NCBI GenBank assembly: GCA_963851325.1
Contig: CAWKOR010000001.1
Span: 2,666,001 to 2,730,000, forward strand
Origin: DATGKG01 sp963851325
GTDB lineage: Bacteria > Desulfobacterota > Binatia > Binatales > Binataceae
Direction of reading: 5' to 3'
DNA length: 64,000 nucleotides
The notes beneath the pieces were generated by a model, which saw only the letters and a list, made by a program, of their open reading frames with translations, did no database searches and had not been told where the DNA came from. Positions 46,748 through 54,976 of this stretch are shown here, piece by piece; positions within the stretch are counted from its first letter, which is position 1; each line of letters begins with the position of its first letter. The position numbers and the translations under genes were made by a program.

Positions 46748-47029
46748 CTAGGCGAATTCGAGCCGCCGGAGTTTAATCCGGTCAGCGCGCACGTGGGCAA
46801 GGTCGTATTGTGCCTGCTGCGTAAGCCAACTTTCTGCACTGCCCCCGAATACCTGCGACAGTCGAACCGCCATCTCCGGCGAGATGCCGCGCTTCTCATT
46901 CACAAGCTCCGAAAGCGTGGTGCGGGTCACGCCCAGAGCGGCGGCAGTGGCTGTGATAGTCAGACCGAGCGGCTCGATGCATTGACGAAGCACCACGCCG
47001 CCCGGATGGGGAGGATTTTTCATAGCCAT
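46748..47029 (-). CDS. higA: HigA-family antitoxin, without a visible toxin partner
   Basis: A 93-residue XRE-type regulator of the HigA/VapI group. MAMKNPPHPGGVVLRQCIEP is the family opening; the helix-turn-helix is ATAAALGVTRTTLSELVNEK and MAVRLSQVFGGSAESWLTQQ follows. It would normally bind and neutralise the HigB mRNA interferase and repress its own promoter. No higB is present: 87 bases separate it from the next upstream gene and nothing fits downstream. ATG 47029 has GAGG 9 bases away; longer starts lie over the repeat. Confidence 0.88.
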   Translation of the reverse strand: MAMKNPPHPGGVVLRQCIEPLGLTITATAAALGVTRTTLSELVNEKRGISPEMAVRLSQVFGGSAESWLTQQAQYDLAHVRADRIKLRRLEFA

Positions 47030-47054
47030 GGTAATGACCTCGCTAATGGTAATG
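47028..47054. promoter_or_regulatory. direct repeat ATGGTAATG at the higA start
   Basis: ATGGTAATG occurs at 47028-47036 and again at 47046-47054, 18 bases apart, spanning the higA start codon and leader. HigA-type proteins repress their own promoters, so this may be an operator. Spacing is compatible with binding two faces of the helix. Confidence 0.3.
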
Positions 47055-47116
47055 CATGGAACCAGCCCCGGCAAAATGCTCACAGGACCTCGGCCGAGCT
47101 ACAGCATTCTTGCGCT

Positions 47117-47506
47117 TTAGGTCGCCGACGCGATCGAGGCGTGAATGTGCTGGATGCGCCATCCATTGGCGCCCTTGGTCATCACAAAGGACCGCCGATG
47201 CAGCGGGCCCGGCAGCCGCAAATGAAATGTGATGAGCGCGACGTTCGGCGCCAGCTCGCGCGCATCGATGTCCTGCGGCTCGATTTTCAATCCGCCACCG
47301 GGTTGACTCTTGACCACTTCCAGAATGGATTCGAACTGCTTGCCGATCGCGCCGCGGCCATCCAGGCGGGTGTCATAGGTTCCGAGCGGCGAGAACATCT
47401 GCGCGTCGTCGTTGAAGAACGCCATGATCCGATCGTGCTTCTGTGACATCACTGCGGCGAGGAATTGGTTGAGCGTATCGAGCGCTTCACTGGTAACTTG
47501 CGACAT
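47117..47506 (-). CDS. SnoaL/NTF2-like protein
   Basis: A 129-residue cone-fold protein. The helix LDTLNQFLAAVMSQKHDRIM followed by AFFNDDAQMFSPLGTYDTRL and the C-terminal beta sheet (VALITFHLRLPGPLHRRSFV, NGWRIQHIHASI) match the ketosteroid-isomerase/SnoaL-like superfamily. A catalytic Asp or Tyr cannot be assigned. It is followed by the palindromic repeat at 47545 and precedes higA on the minus strand. Confidence 0.78.
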   Translation of the reverse strand: MSQVTSEALDTLNQFLAAVMSQKHDRIMAFFNDDAQMFSPLGTYDTRLDGRGAIGKQFESILEVVKSQPGGGLKIEPQDIDARELAPNVALITFHLRLPGPLHRRSFVMTKGANGWRIQHIHASIASAT

Positions 47507-47544
47507 CAGAATCCTCCGGTTCGAAGAATTACACGAATTCGGTT

Positions 47545-47583
47545 CATCGTTGCGGGCGGCGCTTCGCGAAGCGCCCCTACCGG
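47545..47583 (+). repeat. TTCGCGAA-centred palindromic repeat, copy 3
   Basis: GGCGCTTCGCGAAGCGCC (47558-47575) is a perfect 18-base palindrome in the same frame CATCGTTGCGGGC ... CTACCGGG as the two copies at 36.1-36.3 kb. It lies between the NTF2-like gene and gloB, where it could act as a hairpin terminator for gloB-strand transcripts. Confidence 0.7.
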
Positions 47584-47586
47584 GAA

Positions 47587-48363
47587 TCAGAAGCGATCTT
47601 TGAGTTCGCGGGCCTTGGCGAAAATGGAAATCGGATCGTTGCCGATTTGCGGATCGGCACGCTTCACGCTCGCCTGCAGCTCCGCGCTGTCAGCGCGCAG
47701 AAATGGATTGGTGAGCTTCTCATCCTCGATGGTCGAGGGCACCGTGTGGCCGCCCTCCGAAACCACCTTTTTCGACCATTCGTGCTTCGCCTTCAGGCGC
47801 TGGTTGTTGGGCTCCAACGTCAACGCGAAGCGCAGATTCTTTTCGGTGTACTCGTGCCCGCAGTAAACCCTGGTATCGTCGGGAAGCGACGCGAGTTTTT
47901 TCAGCGACTCCACCATCGTCGCCGCTTTGCCCTCAAACACGCGACCGCATCCGCCGACGAACAAGGTGTCGCCGGTGAACACCGCTTTGAGTTGCGGAAA
48001 ATAGTAGGCGACGTGGCCGTTGGTATGCGCCGGAATACCAATCACGCGCGCTTCCAGCGATCCCACTTTGAACTTGTCGCCATCGGCGACCGGATTGGTC
48101 AGCGCGGGGATGCGACCGTTCTCGGCACTGGCGCCGAACACGCGCAGCCCCGGAACCTTGCTCACGATGTCCGCATTGCCGCCGCTGTGGTCGGGATGCC
48201 AATGGGTGGTCAGCACCGACTTGAGATTCAACTTATGACGTTTGACTGCATCGATGACCTTGTCGGCCTCGGCGCAATCGACCACCGCGCATTCGCCACT
48301 GGCGTCATCAGAAATCAGATATGCGAAATTGTCGGAGAGTTGGGGAACGATCGTAATAGCCAT
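47587..48363 (-). CDS. gloB: hydroxyacylglutathione hydrolase (glyoxalase II)
   Basis: A 258-residue metallo-beta-lactamase-fold thioesterase. LTTHWHPDHSGG is the binuclear metal motif, and AHTNGHVAYYF, FTGDTLFVGGCGRVFEG and YCGHEYTEKNLRFAL are the further ligands. The C-terminal extension with the glutathione-contact region (EDEKLTNPFLRADS) marks GloB, which cleaves S-lactoylglutathione in methylglyoxal detoxification. GGAGG lies 9 bases before ATG 48363. Confidence 0.92.
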   Translation of the reverse strand: MAITIVPQLSDNFAYLISDDASGECAVVDCAEADKVIDAVKRHKLNLKSVLTTHWHPDHSGGNADIVSKVPGLRVFGASAENGRIPALTNPVADGDKFKVGSLEARVIGIPAHTNGHVAYYFPQLKAVFTGDTLFVGGCGRVFEGKAATMVESLKKLASLPDDTRVYCGHEYTEKNLRFALTLEPNNQRLKAKHEWSKKVVSEGGHTVPSTIEDEKLTNPFLRADSAELQASVKRADPQIGNDPISIFAKARELKDRF

Positions 48364-48422
48364 CGCAGAGGCCTCCATGCGGCTCAGGTGATGCCATCAG
48401 CCGGGCGATGTCATACGCCCGA

Positions 48423-49193
48423 TCAGATTCCGACGATACTATAACCAACGTCCACGTAAACCGTCTGCCCGGTGACGCCGCTGCCCAGATCGCTGAGCAA
48501 TGCGGCGGCCATCCCACCGACCTCGTCGTTTCGCATTGCGCGGCGCAGGGGCGCGCGCTGTTCGACCTCATGCGCCATCGAGTGGAAATCGCGAATCGCC
48601 GACGACGATAGGGTCCGCGCGGGCCCGGCGCTGATCGCATTGACGCGGATGTTCTTCGGCCCGAGGTCACTGGCCAGATAGCGTACGCAGGCTTCCAGAG
48701 CGGCCTTCGCTACACCCATCACGTTGTAGTTGGGGATGGCGCGCATCGCGCCAATGTAGGTGAGCGTCACGATGGAACCTCCGTTGGCTTCCATCAACGG
48801 CTCGGCGGCGCGCGCCAGCGCCACCAGCGAGTAGGCGCTGATCTCCAGCGAGCGGGCGAAATTCCTGCGGCTCACATTCAGAAAGCGATCGCGCAGGTCC
48901 TCGCGCTCGGCGAAGGCGACCGCGTGCACCAGCATATCGAGGCCGCCCCACAATGCTTTGACTTTCGCCAGCGTCGATTCGATCTGCTCATCGACAGTGA
49001 CGTCGAGCTCGCCGATGATGCTTGCGCCAACCTGCTCCGCGAGCGGCTCAACGCGCTTCTTGAGCGCCTCGCCCTGGTAGGTCAGGGCAATTTTCGCGCC
49101 CTGTTTGTGCAATTCCTGGGTAATCGACCACGCGAGGCTGTGGTCGTTGGCGACGCCGATAACCAGCGCCCGTTTGCCGTCAGCGATTCCCAT
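48423..49193 (-). CDS. fabI: enoyl-[acyl-carrier-protein] reductase
   Basis: A 256-residue FabI, the NADH-dependent last step of fatty-acid elongation. IGVANDHSLAWSITQELHKQ is the cofactor signature, LVHAVAFAEREDLRDRF follows, and YNVMGVAKAALEAC gives the catalytic Tyr-x6-Lys spacing of FabI. DVTVDEQIES and GPARTLSSSAIRDF complete the match. It sits upstream of gloB on the minus strand with a 60-base gap. Confidence 0.94.
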   Translation of the reverse strand: MGIADGKRALVIGVANDHSLAWSITQELHKQGAKIALTYQGEALKKRVEPLAEQVGASIIGELDVTVDEQIESTLAKVKALWGGLDMLVHAVAFAEREDLRDRFLNVSRRNFARSLEISAYSLVALARAAEPLMEANGGSIVTLTYIGAMRAIPNYNVMGVAKAALEACVRYLASDLGPKNIRVNAISAGPARTLSSSAIRDFHSMAHEVEQRAPLRRAMRNDEVGGMAAALLSDLGSGVTGQTVYVDVGYSIVGI

Positions 49194-49232
49194 CGGCAGT
49201 ACTTCCTTGGTTTCAGATGCGGTCGACGGGCT

Positions 49233-50018
49233 TCACAGTTCGAGCTTCATTCCGTCGAAGCCCATCTCGATTTCGATTTCGCGCGCATGGTTGATGGTCT
49301 CGCGCCCGAGGTGGGTCAGAATCATCCGTTTCACGTTGAAGCGATCGAGATTGCGCCGCAGCTCGGGATAGTTGATGTGGAAGCGCAGATGATCCGATTC
49401 GAAATAGGTGCATTCGCACAGCAACAGGTTGGCGCCTGCGCTGAAGTCCACCAGCTTGTCGTTCCAGCCCGTGTCACCTGAGAAGACGAAAGTTTTTCCG
49501 TTAACTCCGATCTTCAGGGAGAGCGATACATCGGGCTTGGTATGCGGACTTCTGATGGTGCTGAGCCTGAGGCCGGCCAGCTTGACACTCTTGCCGGGCT
49601 CCAGCACCACCCATTTCACCTGGTGTTCCAGATCCTTGAGGTTGAATCGCGAGAACATGGTGCGCATGAGAATCCAGGTCCGCTTCTCGAGGTTCTTCGG
49701 CCCCGCGATGATTACCGGATGCTTGCGCGGACGCTCCCACATATATTCGAGAAACAGGAATGGAAGCCCGCAGAAATGATCGCCGTGCAAATGACTGATG
49801 ATGATCGCATCGAGCGAGTCAGCCTCGATGCCGTTGCGCTTCATCTCAGCCAGCACACCGGGACCCGCTTCAAGCAGGATTCGTTTCCCGGCCGCCTCCA
49901 GAAGATATCCGGCCTGGGCACGACCCCCACTAGCGAACGCATCACCGGTACCTAGTATGGTGAGGGTGACCGGCTTCCCCTTTGAGCCATCTCTGCCATT
50001 GGCGGCGCTGTCAACCAT
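49233..50018 (-). CDS. MBL-fold metallo-hydrolase (RNase Z-like)
   Basis: A 261-residue metallo-beta-lactamase-fold protein. LTILGTGDAFASGGRAQAGY opens the fold; IISHLHGDHFCGLPFLFLEY is the metal motif and FSGDTGWNDKL and LTHLGRETINHAREIEIEM later ligands. The overall pattern is nearer the RNase Z/arylsulfatase-like branch than glyoxalase II. Ribosome sites for 50018, 50045 and 50078 are all weak; I chose 50018 as the last ATG before the conserved core. It is divergent from the luciferase-like gene with only 60 bases between. Confidence 0.82.
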   Translation of the reverse strand: MVDSAANGRDGSKGKPVTLTILGTGDAFASGGRAQAGYLLEAAGKRILLEAGPGVLAEMKRNGIEADSLDAIIISHLHGDHFCGLPFLFLEYMWERPRKHPVIIAGPKNLEKRTWILMRTMFSRFNLKDLEHQVKWVVLEPGKSVKLAGLRLSTIRSPHTKPDVSLSLKIGVNGKTFVFSGDTGWNDKLVDFSAGANLLLCECTYFESDHLRFHINYPELRRNLDRFNVKRMILTHLGRETINHAREIEIEMGFDGMKLEL

Positions 50019-50077
50019 GAAATTGGGAAGCAATGCTAATATCATGCGGCTGCATAGGCAAACTTGGGAGAATGACA

Positions 50078-51031
50078 ATGAAGCAAATTAAAGTCGGAGT
50101 TGGGTTCGGATTGTGGCGCCTCGGGATGCCCGCGCCGGAGACCATCGTCAAGGTCGCCGAGCGCGCCGAGGACTGGGGCCTCGATTCTTTCTGGCTCTCC
50201 GACCATCTGCTGTCGCCCTCCCCCGAGCTCGATGTCATCGCGACGCTTTCCCTGCTGGCCTCGCGCACCTCGCGCATGAAGCTGGGGCCCAGCGTGTTGC
50301 TGCTCAACCTGCGCCATCCCCTGCTGGTCGCGAAAGCCTTTGCATCGCTCGACTATCTCTCCAAGGGCCGGATGGTGATGGCGGTCGGCACCGGCGCGAA
50401 CCTCGCCGACTATGCCGCATGCGGCATACCTACCGAGGGGCGCGGCAAGCGGCTGGAGGAAGGCATCGAGGTCCTGCGCACCGTGTGGCGGGAGAAGAAC
50501 GCCAGCTACCACGGGCGCTTCTTCAACTTCGACAATATCACCATCGAGCCGCGGCCGGTGGCGCGTACCAACAATGACTTCGGCACCATGGACATCTGGG
50601 TCGGTGGCAAATCGGAAGCGGCGCTGAAACGAACGGCGAAGATGGGTGACGGATTTTTCGCCTCGTTCCAGACCCCCGACGAATACGCCCGGAGCATGGC
50701 TTCGATTCGCAAATACGCGGTCGAATTCGGACGCGCCAACGCACACATCGAGTCAGGTCTCATCCTGCTATGTCGCATCGCCAGCTCGCGGCAGAAGGCG
50801 CTCGATGAAATGGAGCCGATGCTCAAGGCGCTCGGACGCGGCGCCGAGCAGTTCCTCGAGCGCACCGTCTACGGCACTGCCGAAGACGTCATCGGGCGCG
50901 TTTCGGAGTACACCGGGCACGGATTGGACAAATTCGTGCTATGGCCCATCGCCACTCCTGATGCGTGGGCGAAGCAGGTCGAGTTAGTCGGCAGCGAGAT
51001 TGCGAATCACTATATGAAAGTGGCTGCCTGA
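50078..51031 (+). CDS. LLM-class flavin/F420-dependent oxidoreductase
   Basis: A 317-residue luciferase-like TIM-barrel protein. VGFGLWRLGMPAPETIVKVA and DSFWLSDHLLSPSPELDVIA begin the barrel, KLGPSVLLLNLRHPLLVAKA and GRMVMAVGTGANLADYAACG follow, and MDIWVGGKSEAALKRTAKMG binds the flavin phosphate. These enzymes use F420H2 or FMNH2. GGGAG lies 7 bases before ATG 50078. Two lipoproteins follow directly, the first after 2 bases, so all three are one transcript. Confidence 0.88.
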   Translation: MKQIKVGVGFGLWRLGMPAPETIVKVAERAEDWGLDSFWLSDHLLSPSPELDVIATLSLLASRTSRMKLGPSVLLLNLRHPLLVAKAFASLDYLSKGRMVMAVGTGANLADYAACGIPTEGRGKRLEEGIEVLRTVWREKNASYHGRFFNFDNITIEPRPVARTNNDFGTMDIWVGGKSEAALKRTAKMGDGFFASFQTPDEYARSMASIRKYAVEFGRANAHIESGLILLCRIASSRQKALDEMEPMLKALGRGAEQFLERTVYGTAEDVIGRVSEYTGHGLDKFVLWPIATPDAWAKQVELVGSEIANHYMKVAA

Positions 51032-51033
51032 CG

Positions 51034-51630
51034 ATGCGGCGCGTCCTCCCATCGCGAATCGCGATTTCGATAGTGCTCGTGATGGCCGGCGCCCTGCTTG
51101 CGGGATGCAGCAAGACGCCGGCGCCAGTCGCCTCCAGCGCGACGACGCGCTTCGCCAGTGCCGGGCAGGTCGAGGAGAACTTCCGCGGGAGAAGTTTCAT
51201 CCTCGGCGACAATGCAGCCATCGCGATGGTGCGGCCGGTCGATTCGCCGAAAGATCAATGGCTCAGGTTGCCCTTCTGGTTCGGCATCAACCCGATGGTT
51301 CCGGGCTCGCTGCAACCGAAGGAAGGCGACTACTACGTCATCAGCGAGGCGCGCCTGATCAAGACGCTTGACACCCCCGGCGAATGGATGATCGAGGCCG
51401 GCAGCTCGATGATCAAGCGGCAAACCGTCCTGCAGACCACCCGCACACACTACCTGGGCACCGGGAAAATTCTTCCAACCGTGGTGCAGTTCATTGGGAT
51501 GCGCGATTTCAAGACCGAGGACGGCAAGACCATCCAGATGCCTATCCTGCGCGAGGTTTCGCTCCCGATGAAGTGGACCCTGGGTGGTGGCGGCGTTCCT
51601 GCCAGTTACGCGAGGTTTCGCAGCGGATGA
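51034..51630 (+). CDS. putative lipoprotein, paralogue A of a tandem pair
   Basis: A 198-residue lipoprotein. The signal peptide ends AGALLAGCSKTP with a clear lipobox. The mature protein shares long stretches with the next gene: FRGRSFILGD against FNGRDFELGT, LPFWFGINPMVP against IPFWLGINPLMP, THYLGTGKILPTVVQF against THYDGSGKMLPTVVRF, and REVSLPMK against REISLPMR. No known domain recognised. Asp at +2 is absent (Ser), so sorting to the outer membrane is plausible. Confidence 0.8.
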   Translation: MRRVLPSRIAISIVLVMAGALLAGCSKTPAPVASSATTRFASAGQVEENFRGRSFILGDNAAIAMVRPVDSPKDQWLRLPFWFGINPMVPGSLQPKEGDYYVISEARLIKTLDTPGEWMIEAGSSMIKRQTVLQTTRTHYLGTGKILPTVVQFIGMRDFKTEDGKTIQMPILREVSLPMKWTLGGGGVPASYARFRSG

Positions 51631-52262
51631 AGCTTCTGAGGCGAGTTATCAGCGCAATCGCGATCGTCATTACACTCTCGGCATGCACCCCGGACAAGGC
51701 TATGGACTTCGGGCCGACCGGCGAGATCGATACCGCGCCCGCGGACGAGCTCAGCCGGCAGATTTTGCACGACTTCAATGGACGCGATTTCGAGCTCGGC
51801 ACCAACGATCGCGAAGCAGTGGTGCGGCTGACCGATTGGCCCGAGGGCAAGCATGTCATCATCCCATTCTGGCTGGGGATAAATCCGCTGATGCCGTACT
51901 TCCACCGTCCGCAAATCGGCAGAATTTACGTGATGAGCGAATCGGTGATGGTGCGTGAGCTGAGTAAGAATCGCTATCTGATTCGCGCCGGCTCCAAGGC
52001 CTTCAAGAGCGATGCGATCTTCGAGGCAACCCATACTCACTACGACGGCAGCGGCAAGATGCTGCCGACGGTGGTGCGCTTCGTCGGCACCGAGGTCGCG
52101 ACCTTAGCCCTCGATGCGCCGCGGACTGGAACTATCACTGAGAAGGTTCCGGTGCTGCGCGAAATTTCGCTCCCGATGCGTATCGAAGCGGTGAAACCCG
52201 GCTACGCGAAGTTCACGGTGATGCAGCAGGTGCCATCACCTCCGACCGCCGATCGCGGCTGA
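51627..52262 (+). CDS. putative lipoprotein, paralogue B of a tandem pair
   Basis: A 211-residue lipoprotein with signal peptide MKLLRRVISAIAIVITLSAC; Cys20 is the lipidation site. Its ATG overlaps the stop of paralogue A by four bases (ATGA). The shared core (FxGRxFxLG, PFWLGINPxMP, MSES/ISEA, THYxGxGKxLPTVVxF, LREISLPM) shows gene duplication. Both may form a heteromer at the outer membrane. Function unknown. Confidence 0.8.
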   Translation: MKLLRRVISAIAIVITLSACTPDKAMDFGPTGEIDTAPADELSRQILHDFNGRDFELGTNDREAVVRLTDWPEGKHVIIPFWLGINPLMPYFHRPQIGRIYVMSESVMVRELSKNRYLIRAGSKAFKSDAIFEATHTHYDGSGKMLPTVVRFVGTEVATLALDAPRTGTITEKVPVLREISLPMRIEAVKPGYAKFTVMQQVPSPPTADRG

Positions 52263-52363
52263 TTCTTGTAATGGCTAAATTGCGCTCGAACCCCAGTCGA
52301 AACCGCGATGCCCCGGCTGTTTTGAGCCGCCGTCTGGAGCCATTCGATCAGCCCCGGCATCAG

Positions 52364-52765
52364 CTATCTCACGACCACTTGCTTACTGACTGTTACGATG
52401 CTGGTCAGACCGTCGCTGCTTTGCTCGGTGCTTGTTTGCGACTGAAGAGTTTGAGCACCTGCCGAAGGTTGGCACATGAACACGCCCGGGACCGACATGA
52501 ACATGGCTGAACATATACTTGCGTGTTGAACTCCGATCACGACAAACCCCGCGTACCAAGTCCCATCGTCGAGTTGGCCAGTCGAGTATGAGTGCGTCAT
52601 ACTCCAGTTCGGCAGCATGTTCAGCTGCCAATTTACATCGCCCAGAGATTGATAGCCGCACTCATCGATCGCTATGTAGCATTGCTTTGCAAGTGCGCTG
52701 TTAGTCGTCATGAGGATCGCCAGAGCAACCAGTGCAAACTGACCGACCATTCGAAGAAATTTCAT
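52364..52765 (-). CDS. small exported hypothetical protein
   Basis: A 133-residue protein with a signal peptide MKFLRMVGQFALVALAILMT ending NSALAK. The mature part has Trp/Tyr-rich strands and five cysteines (KQCYIAIDECGYQ, SICSAMFM, VFMCQPSA), so disulfide bonds are likely. Nothing recognised. GGGAGCGGG precedes ATG 52765; the frame continues upstream to 53038 but those residues are cysteine-rich noise. It lies at the edge of a poorly coding region, and its codon use is less GC-rich than neighbours, which may mean recent acquisition. Confidence 0.5.
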   Translation of the reverse strand: MKFLRMVGQFALVALAILMTTNSALAKQCYIAIDECGYQSLGDVNWQLNMLPNWSMTHSYSTGQLDDGTWYAGFVVIGVQHASICSAMFMSVPGVFMCQPSAGAQTLQSQTSTEQSSDGLTSIVTVSKQVVVR

Positions 52766-53287
52766 TGACCCGCTCCCCGACGAAACTTTTGCATTTCTCT
52801 GCGTCCTCGTTCTCGACGGATAGATGCAGGAGCAACTAACCTGCCAAAGTTCCCTCGTCGCTGAGGTTGGGTTGATCGCCACTGGTGTCAGTGCAAAGCA
52901 GACCGTTCTAGCGCCTCGAAAAGTGCATGGAACCAACGGCTCTCGCCAGCATCGTGAGTCCGAACGATGCAACAAGCAGTTTATCTGACTCGATCGGCAG
53001 CACCGGCGGTGAATGAAGGTTGCTCCGGTGCATCGCAAACTGAACCGGCGCTACTTGTGGAGCGTTAGGCATTCCTGTTCTGTCCTCAGCGTCGCATACT
53101 CAGTCTTTCGCGACCATTTTGTTGGTGCTTCAAATGAGGATTTCCAAATCATCGTCGCGCCAATCGCTGATCGCGCCGACTGCTGGCCACCCTGAGTTTT
53201 GGTCAATCGGCAGGAATCCGCGCTACGCCAAGTGACCGGAAATCACCATTTTCGGTATGCTCTTCTGGAAACGCAGTCTGGAGAAAT
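52766..53287. other. 522-base region without a recognisable gene
   Basis: No supported coding region, RNA gene or repeat is visible. Short frames lack ribosome sites. The base composition is closer to AT than that of the flanks. A GTTAGGC heptamer (53064-53070) recalls an integron site core but has no partner. It is most likely decayed sequence in the same disturbed zone as the remnants that follow. Confidence 0.5.
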
Positions 53288-53584
53288 CTAGAGGACTGGA
53301 AACACCGCCGCGTCAGTCATCAGGCTTGCGAAGCTCGCCGCGGTCGGGCGGAAGATTTGCCAGGGTTCGGCGTGGCGGAACCAGATGCGATGGTAGAAGC
53401 CTCGCGCCGGATTCCAATCCAGCACCGCGAGATCGATGCGCGCGCATCCGCGTGACTTCGCGATCTTCGCGACCGCCGCGATGAGCTTGCGCCCGATGCC
53501 CGATTTGCGCGCCGACTCCTCGACAAAAATATCTTCGATGTAGAGGCAGAGCGGCGGCACCTGGAGGCGTGATTGCGCAGTCAA
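53288..53584 (-). pseudogene. truncated copy of the GNAT acetyltransferase gene
   Basis: Positions 53288-53547 match 54431-54690 closely (roughly nine in ten bases by eye), in the same orientation. The encoded LYIEDIFVEESARKSGIGRK through ARGFYHRIWFRHAEPWQIF corresponds to residues 95 onward of the intact gene; the N-terminal half, with part of the acetyl-CoA site, is missing and replaced by unrelated bases. It is a degenerate 3-prime duplicate, not a functional acetyltransferase. Confidence 0.85.
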
Positions 53585-53633
53585 CAGCTTGGCGGGCCCG
53601 TCAATTAAGTAAACGTTGAGAGGTTTTGGACTG

Positions 53634-54257
53634 ATGACAGAAAGCGACTTTTCAGTTCCACTACGGGTTGAAAGGCTGATGCGGGGATTCCGTCCTCCGT
53701 GGGCTATTGCTGGCGGATGGACGATCGATTTGTACCTTGGCCGCGTTACCAGGCGCCATAAGGACGTCGAGATTGCGATATTTCGAGGCGATCAATGCAA
53801 GCTACATACTCATCTTTCACCAGGGTTCGACCTACGCTTAGTGCGAAATGGCAGGGCCGGTCAGCCAGCTCGTCGCGAGCCGTGGAGTGTCGCGCACCGA
53901 TTGGAATCGTCGATACATCAACTCGAAGCGATCGATAGAGCTGACGGCTTTGTCCTGGAGATCCTGCTAGACGAGCGCGACAACGGCAACTGGCGCTTTC
54001 GTCGTAATTTGAGAATTTGCATGCCGCTTGAGTCAGCAATCAAGACCAGCGAAGTCGCCGCCGTCCCACACATAGCTCCCGAAATCGCACTACTATTCAA
54101 AGCAAAGAAACCTCGCGCCGAGGATGAAGCAGACTTTCGCCAGGTACTGCAGATCTTGCCGACGCAATCGCGAGATTGGCTCAAAGCAGCTGTGAACCAA
54201 TGCCATCCGGGGCACGGTTGGTCTCATCTGCTAGGCGGTCCGAACCGAAGTTCGTAA
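53634..54257 (+). CDS. nucleotidyltransferase-fold protein, ANT(2'')-like
   Basis: A 207-residue protein with PWAIAGGWTIDLYLGRVTRR and HKDVEIAIFRGDQ, the pattern of ANT(2'')-type aminoglycoside adenylyltransferases and related nucleotidyltransferase-like domains: GGW-x-ID carries one metal Asp, and DVE has Glu in the second position. The tail FKAKKPRAEDEADF is the family's K-x-R-x-K-D/E-x2-DF helix. Whether it inactivates an antibiotic is unknown; many such proteins are of unknown substrate. It lies between the truncated and intact GNAT copies. ATG 53634 with AGAGG is chosen. Confidence 0.68.
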   Translation: MTESDFSVPLRVERLMRGFRPPWAIAGGWTIDLYLGRVTRRHKDVEIAIFRGDQCKLHTHLSPGFDLRLVRNGRAGQPARREPWSVAHRLESSIHQLEAIDRADGFVLEILLDERDNGNWRFRRNLRICMPLESAIKTSEVAAVPHIAPEIALLFKAKKPRAEDEADFRQVLQILPTQSRDWLKAAVNQCHPGHGWSHLLGGPNRSS

Positions 54258-54302
54258 GAAGATCGTTTGTGGAGATGATGTTTTGCAATCTCAGTCTCCA
54301 GA

Positions 54303-54434
54303 ATGCCCTGAATTTACATCGATTACAAAAGTCCTTACGCCTACCTCGCCAAAGATCCGGCGTACGAACTCGAACCCGAACTGGATCTACGGCTGAAGTG
54401 GCTTCCGTACACCCTCCACATTCCGGATTTCTAA
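54303..54434 (+). pseudogene. remnant of a DsbA-family (thioredoxin-fold) protein
   Basis: One plus-strand frame reads IYIDYKSPYAYLAKDPAYEL and continues ELDLRLKWLPYTLHIPDF to a stop at 54432-54434. YKSPYAYLA is the N-terminal motif of DsbA-like 2-hydroxychromene-2-carboxylate isomerase-type proteins, and the family is about 200-230 residues long, so only the first 40 survive. The only ATG (54304) is followed by a stop (M-P-stop). It abuts the GNAT gene stop, marking the junction of a rearrangement. Confidence 0.75.
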
Positions 54435-54934
54435 GCGACTGGAAAATCCGCGCCTTCGTCGATCAGGTTGGCGAAGCTCGACGCGGTCAGGCGGAAAATC
54501 TGCCAGGGCTCAGCGTGGCGGAACCCGATGCGATGGTAGAAGCCCCGCGCCGGGTTCCAATCCAGCACCGCGAGATCGATGCGCGCGCATCCCCGCGACT
54601 TCGCAATCTTCGCGACCGCTGCGATGAGCTTGCGCCCGATGCCCGATTTGCGCGCCGACTCCTCGACGAAAATATCTTCGATGTAGAGGCCTGGCTTTCC
54701 TTCCCAGGTCGAGTAGTTCGGAAAGAACAGCGCGAAGCCGGCCGGCTTGCGATCGACTTCCGCGATTAGAACTTCGAAGCGGCGAGTAGGCCCGAAGCAG
54801 TCGCGAAGTACGTCGGCCTCGGTAATCTTTACCTGCTCGACTGGTTCCTTTTCGAAGATCGCCAGCGCGCGAATGAAGTGTACGATCAGCGCCGCGTCGC
54901 GCTCGGTTGCCCAACGGATGCGAGTCTCTGCCAT
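54431..54934 (-). CDS. GNAT-family N-acetyltransferase
   Basis: A 167-residue acetyltransferase (RimI/SSAT-like). TRIRWATERDAALIVHFIRA begins the fold, FFPNYSTWEGKPGLYIEDIF follows, and VEESARKSGIGRKLIAAVAK has the R/Q-x2-G-x-G/A acetyl-CoA loop (RKSGIG). ARIDLAVLDWNPARGFYHRI closes the fold. WEGKPGLYIEDIFV resembles diamine/thialysine acetyltransferases. GAGGAA precedes ATG 54934 by 8 bases. A truncated copy lies at 53.3 kb. Confidence 0.9.
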   Translation of the reverse strand: MAETRIRWATERDAALIVHFIRALAIFEKEPVEQVKITEADVLRDCFGPTRRFEVLIAEVDRKPAGFALFFPNYSTWEGKPGLYIEDIFVEESARKSGIGRKLIAAVAKIAKSRGCARIDLAVLDWNPARGFYHRIGFRHAEPWQIFRLTASSFANLIDEGADFPVA

Positions 54935-54976
54935 CAAAGGTTCCTCGCTATCAGAGACGATCGATTTCACGGCGTA

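Noticed and set aside
53064..53070. GTTAGGC, matching the integron attC core GTTRRRY, near an ANT-like gene
   Set aside because: No complementary RYYYAAC at the right distance and it lies before, not after, the gene. No integrase seen.
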